From NCBI RefSeq assembly GCF_003015185.1, contig NZ_CP027860.1:4929001-4993000 (forward strand): DNA of 64,000 bases. The letters run 5' to 3'. Every line of letters starts with the position of its first letter. Positions within the stretch are counted from its first letter, which is position 1. Origin of the DNA: Ahniella affigens (GTDB lineage: Bacteria; Pseudomonadota; Gammaproteobacteria; Xanthomonadales; Ahniellaceae). Both the position numbers and the translations under genes were made by a program. Below, in pieces: positions 9,086 through 19,546 of this stretch. The notes under the pieces were generated by a model, which ran no database searches, had not been told where the DNA came from, and saw only the letters and a list, made by a program, of their open reading frames with translations.

Positions 9086-11794
9086 GTGCGCTCCCTGCCC
9101 GCCGAACTGGCCGCCTGGCTGCCACAGCGCCGGGCCGAGCTCGGACTGAACGCCGAGGTGGCCACGCCAGACTTGGACCAGGTCCTGCTCGCCAGCGACC
9201 TCGCGTTTGACGTGTTTCGGCGCGAACCGGACTTGATTACGCACTTTTTGACGCACGGCGAGATTGCCACCAGCGACTTGCCGGCGCTCGACGATCCGGA
9301 TTTTGCCGGCGCGCTGCGGCGCTATCGGCGACGCGGCTCATTGGCCCTCATCGTTGCCGATGTCCTGAAGCAGGCCACCGTCGCCGAAACGCTGCTGGCT
9401 GCCACGGCACTGGCCGAGCGTTGTATCGAGCATGCCCTGCAACGTGCCGAGGCCGAGTTGACGCCACGCTTCGGCCAAGCGCGCCACCCTGATGGTTTGC
9501 CCATGCGGCTCGCTGTGATCGGGATGGGCAAGCTCGGTGGCGGGGAGCTCAATTTTTCCTCGGATGTCGACCTCATTCTGACGTTTGCCGAGGCCGGCGA
9601 GACAGACGGCCCAAGGCGTCTCAGTCACGAAGAATTCTTCACCAAGGTCGGCCAGCGGTTGGCGCAATTGCTTGGCGACGTCAGCGTCGACGGATTTGTG
9701 GCGCGCGTCGATTATCGACTTCGACCGTTTGGCAGCGCCGGCCGTCTCGCTTGGACGTTCGATGCCATGGAGCACTACTACCAGCGCGAAGGTCGTGACT
9801 GGGAGCGCTATGCCTGGATCAAGGCTCGGACCGTGGCAGGTGATCGCGCTGGTGGCGCCACGTTGATCGACACCCTGCGACCGTTCATCTACCGGCGCTA
9901 TCTCGACTTCACCGCCATCGAGGGGCTGCGCGAAATGAAATCGCGCATTGACCTCGAAGTTGATCGGCGTGACTTGGATGGCAACTTGAAGCTCGGTCCG
10001 GGCGGGATTCGCGAATGCGAATTCATGGTCCAACTCGCCCAATTGATTCGCGGCGGACGCGAGTCGAAGCTGCGCACACCCAGCTTCTACCGGGCCTTGA
10101 GTGCCGCAATCGACAGCGGTTTTCTCACGAGCGACGAAGGCAACGGCGTTCGGGACCACTACGAATTTCTGCGACGGGTCGAAAACCGCGTGCAAATGTT
10201 TGCGGATGAGCAGACCCACGCGTTGCCACACGACACCCTCACGCGACGGCGCATCGCCTGGACGCTTGGTTACGCAGATACCGCGGCGTTGGACGCCGCC
10301 ATCGGCAGCGTGCGGCACGCAGTGGGCACGTTGTTCCAACGCGTACTCGATCCCCCGGCACGAAACAAACCCCTGCGTTTGGGCGAAGAGCTGACCGAGA
10401 CACCGGCGCAACTCATTGAACACTTTGGCAGCTCCGTCGCCGAGGCGTTTCACAGCCTCTTGAACAGCCTCGCGGTGCGGCGGATGGATACGGCGGCGAA
10501 ATCGCGCTTTGAGCGCGCCACACCGCGCTTGCTGCACGAGGCGAATCTGCAGGCGCTGACCGACCCGCAAGTCGAGCGATTGTTGCGTTTGTTGTATGCC
10601 ATTGCCGGACGATCCAGCTATCTGGCGTTGCTTGCCGAGCGCCGCGGCGCGCGCGAGCGGGTGGTGGAAGTGTTCAAACGCTCAAGCTTCTTGGCCGAGC
10701 GCGTCATTGCGCACCCGCTGCTCCTCGACGAACTGCTCGATGAACGCCAAGGCAAGGACTTCGACCCGGCCCGTGAGTTTGCGCAGCATTTGGCCCGCGC
10801 ACCGCAGGATGATCCTGAGGCGCTGTTGACGGCATTGAACGAAGCCCGGCAGAGCGCGCTCTTTCGGATCGGACTCGACTGGCTTGCCGGGCGTCTGCAG
10901 GCGCTTGCGTGCAGCCAGGCACTGTCGCAGCTCGCTGAGCTCAGCCTGCACCGCGCGTACGAACTGGTCCGGCGCGAACATGAAGCGCAGCACGGTCGGC
11001 TCGGCGATGGGCTGCTCGTGGTGGCATACGGCAGCTTCGGCGGCGCGGAACTCGGCTTTGCATCGGATCTCGACTTGGTGTTCCTGTACTGCGATGTCGA
11101 TGATGAACAACTGAGCGATGGCCCGCGCCCGTTGGATCGAGCACGCTACTTTGCCCGCATGGCGCAGCGCCTGCTGCATTGGTTGGGCACCAGCACGCGT
11201 GCGGGCAGCTTGTACGAAGTCGACATGCGGCTTCGGCCCGATGGCGCCAAGGGACTGCTCGTGTCGTCGCTCCGCACCTTTGCCGACTATCAGCAAACGC
11301 GCGCATGGACCTACGAGCAGCAAGCCTTGGTACGCGCTCGCGTGGTTTGTGGCGCCGAAAGCGGTCGCGAGCATTTTGCCAGGGTTCGTGCCGATGTATT
11401 GGCAAAACCACGCGACCCCGACGCGCTGCATACCGAAGTGCGCAGCATGCGCGCCCGCTGGCGGCAAGAGCTGGACCGCAGCGACCATCTGCATTTCGAT
11501 CTCAAGCAAGGTGAAGGTGGTCTCGTCGATCTCGAGTTCTTCCTGCAACGCCTGGTGCTGGCGCACGGATGCCAACATCCCGAATTGCTACGCGCGACCG
11601 AAACCTGGGCGCTGATCGATCAGGCCAACGCGCTGGGTTTAATCAGCGGTGCCAACGCCGATACGCTTCGCACGGGCCATCAGGCTTGGCTGCACCGCGC
11701 ACTCGACTGCACGCTCGATGGCCGACCGCGCGTGATCATGACGACACCCGAAGTACAAGCAAGCGCCGAAATCATGGCCAGGCTTCTCAACTGA
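9086..11794 (+). CDS. glnE: Bifunctional glutamine synthetase adenylyltransferase / adenylyl-removing enzyme
   Basis: GlnE adds or removes AMP on glutamine synthetase in response to PII state, controlling ammonia assimilation. The 902 residues hold two nucleotidyltransferase domains. The N-terminal deadenylylase domain has GMGKLGGGELNFSSDVD at 146-162. The C-terminal adenylylase domain has AYGSFGGAELGFASDLD at 647-663. PII-signal and linker helices lie between and after them. The GTG at 9086 (reading VRSLPAEL) is the best start after the hemL stop; the frame is open further upstream inside hemL. E. coli GlnE is about 946 residues, so this form is slightly short at the N-terminus. It likely shares a transcript with hemL. 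Confidence 0.94.
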   Translation: MRSLPAELAAWLPQRRAELGLNAEVATPDLDQVLLASDLAFDVFRREPDLITHFLTHGEIATSDLPALDDPDFAGALRRYRRRGSLALIVADVLKQATVAETLLAATALAERCIEHALQRAEAELTPRFGQARHPDGLPMRLAVIGMGKLGGGELNFSSDVDLILTFAEAGETDGPRRLSHEEFFTKVGQRLAQLLGDVSVDGFVARVDYRLRPFGSAGRLAWTFDAMEHYYQREGRDWERYAWIKARTVAGDRAGGATLIDTLRPFIYRRYLDFTAIEGLREMKSRIDLEVDRRDLDGNLKLGPGGIRECEFMVQLAQLIRGGRESKLRTPSFYRALSAAIDSGFLTSDEGNGVRDHYEFLRRVENRVQMFADEQTHALPHDTLTRRRIAWTLGYADTAALDAAIGSVRHAVGTLFQRVLDPPARNKPLRLGEELTETPAQLIEHFGSSVAEAFHSLLNSLAVRRMDTAAKSRFERATPRLLHEANLQALTDPQVERLLRLLYAIAGRSSYLALLAERRGARERVVEVFKRSSFLAERVIAHPLLLDELLDERQGKDFDPAREFAQHLARAPQDDPEALLTALNEARQSALFRIGLDWLAGRLQALACSQALSQLAELSLHRAYELVRREHEAQHGRLGDGLLVVAYGSFGGAELGFASDLDLVFLYCDVDDEQLSDGPRPLDRARYFARMAQRLLHWLGTSTRAGSLYEVDMRLRPDGAKGLLVSSLRTFADYQQTRAWTYEQQALVRARVVCGAESGREHFARVRADVLAKPRDPDALHTEVRSMRARWRQELDRSDHLHFDLKQGEGGLVDLEFFLQRLVLAHGCQHPELLRATETWALIDQANALGLISGANADTLRTGHQAWLHRALDCTLDGRPRVIMTTPEVQASAEIMARLLN

Positions 11795-11817
11795 AGCAGC
11801 GTTTCGAGTAACGTGAC

Positions 11818-12807
11818 TCAGGCCAATGGCCGTCCGGATAACGCGCCACACAACTCATCGTGCCAAGCTACCACCCGCTGCACTTTGAAATCGGCGTGAC
11901 CACTGCCGAGTTCTTCCAAAAAATGACACGCCGCAAATTCGCGGGCCTGCTGCTCGTAGGCAGTCACCCATTGCTCGCGGATTGGCATTGCTGTGGCGGC
12001 AATCGGCCAAACGCCAGGCCGGGGCCGAAATCGCATCGTAAAGCCCATGCGCCAAGGTTTGGCGGTCACACGCGCGCGAAAGCACTGCTGCAGTTCGCAC
12101 ATGCGCTGATACACCGGATCCGCGCCGAGCCCCTGGAAGCATTCGCGAACCGCCGGACTGTCGGGCGGGAAGGTTTGATGCATGACCACCGCCCGCAAGC
12201 CAGCGGGCGTGCGATACAGGCGTAGCCGCCGCTTCGGATCCTGGTCCAACCACCGCTGACACATGGCGCGCAAGCGCGGCAGGGCTGAGTCGGCGGCGCG
12301 CTTCTTTGCGCGGAATCTGGCTGCGAACAAGAACCCCATCGGTAGCAGGAGCAGTGCCATGAACCAAGCTGTCGGCGAAAACTGCAGCGCGAAGAGAACA
12401 CTGATCGAAGCGATTACCGAAGCCGCCCCAAACACATTTGCAACCAACGAATTGGAAGCATCGAAATCCATGTCGACAAACAACACATCCGGGGTGTTCA
12501 AGCACCGCGCGCCATAGCTGTTGCGGGTGATGACGACATCATCGCGCTCATCGACAATCTGTTCGCGGATTGGCAGACCGTCGCCGCCACCATACGACTG
12601 CTTGATTTCCCGCCTCGCCACGCGTTCGCCCTGTTGCAAGCGCAGAAGCGCTTCCTCGGCGCGACTTGCGGCGTGTGCAGTCGCCGCCTGTTCGGAGTCG
12701 TTGGACCAACCAAAGCGGCGAATGCGGACAGCGCGCCCTTTGACGCGGCCTTCGACAACGGATTCTGACCAAAAGCGTGGCACGATCATCGTCTGCTCCA
12801 TGGGCAT
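11818..12807 (-). CDS. Conserved two-helix membrane protein of unknown function
   Basis: This is a 329-residue protein without a signal peptide. Residues 1-115 are hydrophilic. Two adjacent transmembrane helices follow (about 120-162, including ASVIASISVLFALQF and WFMALLLLPMGFLF). A cytoplasmic C-terminal domain then contains LRLYRTPAGLRAVVMHQ and QQCFRARVTAKPWRM. That domain looks conserved and cysteine-bearing, and I have the impression of related proteins in other proteobacteria, but I cannot name the family. It converges on glnE, with 23 bases between stops. A strong minus-strand terminator sits just upstream of its start. Confidence 0.75.
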   Translation of the reverse strand: MPMEQTMIVPRFWSESVVEGRVKGRAVRIRRFGWSNDSEQAATAHAASRAEEALLRLQQGERVARREIKQSYGGGDGLPIREQIVDERDDVVITRNSYGARCLNTPDVLFVDMDFDASNSLVANVFGAASVIASISVLFALQFSPTAWFMALLLLPMGFLFAARFRAKKRAADSALPRLRAMCQRWLDQDPKRRLRLYRTPAGLRAVVMHQTFPPDSPAVRECFQGLGADPVYQRMCELQQCFRARVTAKPWRMGFTMRFRPRPGVWPIAATAMPIREQWVTAYEQQAREFAACHFLEELGSGHADFKVQRVVAWHDELCGALSGRPLA

Positions 12808-12877
12808 TGGCGACCCTTGCGGCGAGGTTAGCAGTTCGGATTTCCGACCTGCCGGTCAACTTTTCGGCGCCGAACCC

Positions 12878-12909
12878 AAAAAAAAGAGCCGGGCGTGTTC
12901 GCCCGGCTC
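12878..12909 (-). terminator. Intrinsic terminator, minus strand
   Basis: A stem GAGCCGGGCG/CGCCCGGCTC is followed on the minus strand by eight consecutive T residues. A second perfect 10-bp stem (AACGATTTGG/CCAAATCGTT) lies just upstream at 12925-12952. The terminator is 70 bases upstream of the start of the membrane-protein gene rather than downstream of a recognisable gene. It may therefore end a short untranslated RNA, or act as an attenuator in that gene's leader. Confidence 0.75.
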
Positions 12910-12952
12910 CAAACCAATGCAGCAACGATTTGGGAAGAAGGCCAAATCGTTC

Positions 12953-15646
<2,694 letters not shown>

Positions 15647-15677
15647 AAAGCTCCGGTCATTCCCTTTGACCGATTTT

Positions 15678-15703
15678 GAGCCCGCGGCGCAAGCCGCGGG
15701 CTC
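15678..15703 (+). terminator. Intrinsic terminator after the M4 protease gene
   Basis: An 11-bp perfect stem GAGCCCGCGGC/GCCGCGGGCTC encloses a GCAA tetraloop. It is followed by TTTCTATTT, and it lies 31 bases after the protease stop codon. Confidence 0.9.
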
Positions 15704-15798
15704 TTTCTATTTGGGCGTCAGTTCGGGGGCTACTGGCACTGGCCGTCTGATCCGTGGCCGGGCATGCTGAGTGGCCCTGAATGGCATCGGAGTGATCC

Positions 15799-16071
15799 AT
15801 GCTCGACCTGCGTCCCAACTGCGAATGCTGTGACCGTGATCTGCCCCCAGACAGCGATCAGGCCTTGATCTGCTCATTCGAATGCACGTTTTGCCGAACT
15901 TGCGCCGAGACACGGCTCGGCGGGCGCTGCCCGAACTGCGGTGGTGGGTTCCAGGCTCGGCCAATTCGCCCGCCGGACAAACTCTCGCGCTACCCGGCAT
16001 CAGAGACGCGGGTGTTGGGCAGCCAACCTGCCTGCACTGCAGCCCGAACGGCTGAATCCGCAGCCGACTGA
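15799..16071 (+). CDS. DUF1272 cysteine-rich small protein
   Basis: This 90-residue protein opens with MLDLRPNCECCDRDLPPDSD and continues with CSFECTFCRTCAE and GRCPNCGGGF. This is the DUF1272 pattern of paired CxxC motifs, expected to bind zinc in the cytoplasm. The family is usually about 60-80 residues, so the last 25 or so residues may be non-conserved. The function is unknown. It lies upstream of the ParA-like gene on the same strand, 82 bases apart. Confidence 0.88.
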   Translation: MLDLRPNCECCDRDLPPDSDQALICSFECTFCRTCAETRLGGRCPNCGGGFQARPIRPPDKLSRYPASETRVLGSQPACTAARTAESAAD

Positions 16072-16153
16072 ACGCCGGATCGGCGGGGTGGAGGCCGGGC
16101 TCGGAATCAAGCTGCTACAGTCGCGCGGACGTTGCCTGGACTTTGAGCCTCTC

Positions 16154-16792
16154 ATGCGGACCATTCTCATCAGCAGCAGTAAGGGTGGCTGCGGCAAGAC
16201 TACGATCGCGACCAGCCTGGCCGCGTTCTATGCCGTCGCCGACAAACGGACGGTTCTGATTGATACCGATCCGCAGGAATCCGCGCTGCACTGGTGTCAG
16301 CGTCGTGCCGAATTGCCGGTGCCGGCGGTTCTTGGCTTGCAAGCCAAGTTGAATGGCAAGTTGTTGAACAAGGTTCCGAGTGACGCCGAGCGGGTGGTGA
16401 TCGACACGCCGGCGGGTACGAATGCAGAAGAAGTCGCCGCCATTGCGAGCGATTTGGACGCACTGATCGTGCCGGTCGCACCCAGCGTCATCGATCTCGA
16501 TGCGACTGAGCGATTCCTTGCGGCGCTCGCCGAAAACGCCGACTGGCGCAAGAAGAAAGTGCCCATTGCGCTGTTGGCCAATCGGCAAAAACCCTGGACC
16601 CAGCTCTCACGCAGCACGCTGGAACGCCTGCGTGCCTTTGGTTTGCCTGTGGTTGCGGAACTTCGCGATTCGGGCGGCTACGCGTTGATGGCAGGTGTCG
16701 GCCGCAGCATCTTCGACTATCAATCCGAGCAAGTGCTGCGCCATCAGGACGACTGGACACCGCTGCTGAAATGGATCAAGAAGCTCGATTGA
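16154..16792 (+). CDS. Orphan ParA-like ATPase
   Basis: This 212-residue P-loop ATPase of the ParA/MinD/Soj class has the deviant Walker A KGGCGKTT at 10-17. Walker A' is IDTDPQESALHW and Walker B is VVIDTPAG. No ParB-like gene or centromere-like repeats are adjacent, so it may position a cargo other than a chromosome. Short ParA proteins of this kind are known for plasmids, chemoreceptor arrays and carboxysomes. The ATG at 16154 begins directly before the conserved strand and replaces a longer open frame without a ribosome site. Confidence 0.88.
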   Translation: MRTILISSSKGGCGKTTIATSLAAFYAVADKRTVLIDTDPQESALHWCQRRAELPVPAVLGLQAKLNGKLLNKVPSDAERVVIDTPAGTNAEEVAAIASDLDALIVPVAPSVIDLDATERFLAALAENADWRKKKVPIALLANRQKPWTQLSRSTLERLRAFGLPVVAELRDSGGYALMAGVGRSIFDYQSEQVLRHQDDWTPLLKWIKKLD

Positions 16793-16896
16793 ACCCCAGG
16801 GGCCAATCTTGCGCCTCGTGACCATTCTTTCACCAAACACACGATAACCCTACATTTGGATACTCCAGAAACCTGTCGGTAATGACTAACCTGATC

Positions 16897-16995
16897 GCAA
16901 GTAACCCCCTCCCCGGGCCCTCCCCCGCGATCGCGGGGGAGGGAGCGCTCCCTCTCCCACGCAAGTGGGAGAGGGCTGGAGAGAGGGCTACTTGC
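16897..16995. repeat. MITE-like repeat, copy 2 of 3
   Basis: A 99-bp element carries the same GCAAGTAACCC / GGGCTACTTGC ends and the same two internal hairpins as the copy at 6381. The conserved tail with TTTGATGCGCGAATAAGCGC follows to about 17060, and a partial second unit to about 17180. The stretch 16793-17256 holds no gene. Confidence 0.75.
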
Positions 16996-17256
16996 CACAC
17001 TGTGCCGTCGTGAAAATCTCGCATCGTCGCTGATAGTTTGATGCGCGAATAAGCGCACCAATGGGGCGGCTGGACTCCCACGCGAGTGGGAGAGCGCTCT
17101 GGAGCGGGCTACTTGCGAAACGTTGGCGTCTTCCAAGTCTCGCAGCACAACTCACCGATTGATGCGCGAACCAGTGCAGCTTCGGTGTAACAAGTTTCCT
17201 TCCCTACTCATTCGAACCGGCCGCCTGATCGGCCGCCTGCAACCTGGAACGTGGTC

Positions 17257-18258
17257 ATGAAAATTCTCGTCACTGGTGGCACCGGCTTTCTCGGCGGCGC
17301 GATCTGCAAAATGCTGCGTGCGCGTGGCGATAAGGTGGTCAGCCTGGCGCGATCACGATCGGCCAATCTGGAAGCGCTTGGCGTCGAGCAAGTCCAGGGT
17401 GAAATATCCAGTCTGGAAAAAGTGATTGCTGCCGCCGAGGGCTGCGACGCGGTGATCCACACCGCTGCCAAAGCGGGCATCTGGGGGTCGTTGGCCGATT
17501 TCACGTCTGCCAATGTCGGCGGCACGCTGGCCGTGCTCGGTGCGTGTGAAATCCACGGTATCCGGAAACTCGTCTACACCTCCACGCCGAGTGTCGTGCA
17601 CGCGGGCGGCGACATCGAAGGCGGCGACGAGTCCCTGCCCTACCCCAGCCATTTCGCTGCACACTATCCCGCGACCAAGGCCGCCGCCGAACAGCACGTT
17701 TTGGCTGCCAACGGACCGACGCTGGCCACGGTTGCCATTCGCCCGCATTTGATTTGGGGCCCGGGCGATCACCATCTGCTGCCGCGCATCTTGAAGCGTT
17801 TCGGCGAGAACCGGCTCCGATTTATCGGCCCACCAAAGAAGGTGGACGTGATCTACATCGACAATGCCGCCGAAGTCCATTTGAACGCGCTGGATCGACT
17901 GGAGGTCGGTGCGCCTTGTGCGGGCAAGGCGTACTTCGTGTCACAGGGCGAGCCCATCGCGCTCGACGACATGATCAACAAGATGTTGCGCGCTTGCGGG
18001 CAAGGTCCCGAAACACGGCGCATTCCGGTCGGCGTCGCGCATGCCGCTGGTTTGGTCTGCGAATCGGTCTGGTCGCTGCTGCGTCGGCCGACGGATCCGC
18101 CCATGACGCGGTTTTTGGCCGAGCAGCTGTCTACCGCACATTGGTTCAATATCAATGCCGCGCGCCGGGACCTGGGCTACAAGCCGCGTGTCAGTTTGAC
18201 GGAAGGCCTCGCTCGGATCAGCGAATGGTGGATGCGCGAAGGGCGCCACGCGCGGTGA
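17257..18258 (+). CDS. NAD(P)-dependent 3-beta-HSD/epimerase-type reductase, OleD-like
   Basis: This 333-residue extended short-chain dehydrogenase has the Rossmann motif TGGTGFLGG at 6-14. It has Y137-PAT-K141 as the catalytic pair and the strand LVYTSTPSVVHAG. The C-terminal PMTRFLAEQLSTAHWF segment resembles OleD. OleD reduces 2-alkyl-3-oxoalkanoates in head-to-head olefin synthesis in Xanthomonas relatives. No oleA, oleB or oleC is in the window, so the substrate is uncertain. The ATG at 17257 is preferred over a GTG two codons upstream. A general NAD-dependent epimerase/sterol dehydrogenase remains possible. Confidence 0.82.
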   Translation: MKILVTGGTGFLGGAICKMLRARGDKVVSLARSRSANLEALGVEQVQGEISSLEKVIAAAEGCDAVIHTAAKAGIWGSLADFTSANVGGTLAVLGACEIHGIRKLVYTSTPSVVHAGGDIEGGDESLPYPSHFAAHYPATKAAAEQHVLAANGPTLATVAIRPHLIWGPGDHHLLPRILKRFGENRLRFIGPPKKVDVIYIDNAAEVHLNALDRLEVGAPCAGKAYFVSQGEPIALDDMINKMLRACGQGPETRRIPVGVAHAAGLVCESVWSLLRRPTDPPMTRFLAEQLSTAHWFNINAARRDLGYKPRVSLTEGLARISEWWMREGRHAR

Positions 18259-18283
18259 CCTGATCAGAGGCTGGCGGTCATCA

Positions 18284-18343
18284 GTGTCCGCCGGCACCGG
18301 GTCGAGTGTCCGCTGGTCGTTCGGGAGCGGACACTGCGGACAC
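18284..18343 (+). promoter_or_regulatory. Four 8-bp half-sites, candidate sigma-54 activator binding region
   Basis: GTGTCCGC occurs at 18284-18291 and 18306-18313. Its reverse complement GCGGACAC occurs at 18327-18334 and 18336-18343. The inner pair extends to a perfect 10-bp inverted repeat, AGTGTCCGCT/AGCGGACACT. The array ends 62 bases upstream of a consensus -24/-12 promoter, where enhancer-binding proteins commonly bind. Confidence 0.7.
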
Positions 18344-18405
18344 CCGCGGTGTCGCGCGCGCCAAAAACAAGCCTGATAAAACAAATACTTAAATTGAATG
18401 CAACC

Positions 18406-18422
18406 TTGGCACGCCGATTGCA
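18406..18422 (+). promoter_or_regulatory. Sigma-54 (RpoN) promoter
   Basis: TTGGCACGCCGATTGCA matches the -24/-12 consensus TTGGCACG-N4-TTGCA at every defined position. It is preceded by the four half-sites and by an AT-rich stretch (AATACTTAAATTGAATG), and it points at the small exported-protein gene about 370 bases downstream. Confidence 0.85.
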
Positions 18423-18567
18423 ATCCTATATTGCGGCAGCTCTGGACCAATTTCAGGGAATGACCGTCACCACCGGTCAATCCGGGTGACGGGTTGCACC
18501 AAGGATGGTGCCCCTGCGGGGCGATGAGGGTGGTCATCGCTTCGCAGGGTGATTCCGGCCCAGGCTG

Positions 18568-18696
18568 TGAGGGAGCCACGGATGGCCCGCCCAGAATGCA
18601 GCACGCAGGTGCTTTATTCGGGACCACCAAGTCCGGGCACGTGCCGGACTCGGTGCGGGTTTGAAGGTCCAGGATGGACTGCTTCAGATCCTCCCA
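18568..18696. repeat. Multi-hairpin dispersed repeat, copy 1
   Basis: A run of palindromes includes AGCACGCAGGTGCT, GTCCGGGCACGTGCCGGACT and AGTCCAGGATGGACT. It begins at GGATGGCCCGCCC and ends at CAGATCCTCCC. The same order of hairpins recurs inverted at 52507-52660. Here it lies inside the leader between the sigma-54 promoter and the small exported-protein gene. Confidence 0.65.
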
Positions 18697-18789
18697 AATA
18701 GGAACGACACGAAATCGCTCGATTTCTCGTCAAGGAAGCTAACCAGGATGGTTAGTGGCCAATGCAAGCAACAGACAAAGGAGTGTCAG

Positions 18790-19086
18790 ATGAACGCCAA
18801 GGAGACCAAGATGTCGCTGAATCAAATTTGGAAGCGAGTGATCGCACAGGGATTGTGCATGAGTGCCTTCGTACTCGTGATCGCGATGTCGGCAGAGGCA
18901 GTACCGGCCGAGGATGCGGCCATGACGTTGGCTTGTGAAACAGCCGTTGCAGATGCCTTGGCGCTGCAGACGCCGGCGGTGGAGGTCATGATGATCCCCC
19001 CACCGGACGTGGCAGTTCGGATCGAACGCAAGGCCGCGCAGGGATGGCGCGCCTTGCTCCCGGGCATGAAGCTGCCGCGGACCTGA
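18790..19086 (+). CDS. Small exported protein downstream of a sigma-54 promoter
   Basis: This is a 98-residue protein with Shine-Dalgarno AAAGGAG 7 bases before the ATG. A basic N-terminal stretch (NQIWKRVIAQG) and a hydrophobic core (MSAFVLVIAMS) form a signal peptide ending AEA near residue 38. The mature part is about 60 residues. It begins acidic (PAEDAAMTLACETA), then has a MMIPPPD segment and a basic C-terminus (RIERKAAQGWRALLPG). I do not recognise a family. It is the only gene between the RpoN promoter at 18406 and the terminator at 19163, so it appears to be a single-gene, signal-induced transcript with a leader of about 360 bases. Confidence 0.68.
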   Translation: MNAKETKMSLNQIWKRVIAQGLCMSAFVLVIAMSAEAVPAEDAAMTLACETAVADALALQTPAVEVMMIPPPDVAVRIERKAAQGWRALLPGMKLPRT

Positions 19087-19162
19087 GTTGTTGCGGCCAA
19101 AGGGTCACCGGCAGGGTGATTCGCTCGACCGGCCGCTGACGCAATTGATCTGACGACGAATC

Positions 19163-19197
19163 AAGCGCGCGCCGACAGGAGTCTGCGTGCGCTTTTT
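19163..19197 (+). terminator. Intrinsic terminator after the small exported protein
   Basis: AAGCGCGCGC pairs with GCGTGCGCTT (one G-U pair) around a 12-base loop, followed by a T-rich run. It lies 77 bases after the stop codon. Confidence 0.8.
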
Positions 19198-19261
19198 GTT
19201 GTCGCGAGTGGCCACAACGCAAACCGCCGCGCCAGAACGCAGCAGTGAAACACGCCAAAAA

Positions 19262-19337
19262 TGGTGGGTCGTCGGAGATTCGAACTCCGGACCAACGGAT
19301 TAAAAGTCCGCTGCTCTACCGGCTGAGCTAACGACCC
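19262..19337 (-). tRNA. tRNA-Lys(TTT)
   Basis: Read on the minus strand, a 76-base tRNA starts GGGTCGTTAGCTCAG and ends CGACGACCC-A-CCA, with CCA encoded. The anticodon loop CTTTTAA gives anticodon TTT. The acceptor (GGGTCGT/ACGACCC), anticodon (GCGGA/TCCGT with mismatched edge) and T arm (CCGGAGTTCGAATCTCCG) are all present. Confidence 0.97.
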
Positions 19338-19546
19338 AGAATCATGACAGTCCAGATCTAGGCTGGGCTGACATCAGACTCGAATCGCGTTTACCCGAAC
19401 CCTCGGGCGGTCGCGATTGTTATGAATGACGGGCTTCGCAGTTCAAAAGCCCATCAAAGGGGCGCGCAGTTTAGGGAAAGACGCTGGATCAAACAAGCCG
19501 CCACCGCCGCCGGCATCGGCAGAAGGCAGTCACTGTTCAGGAATTT

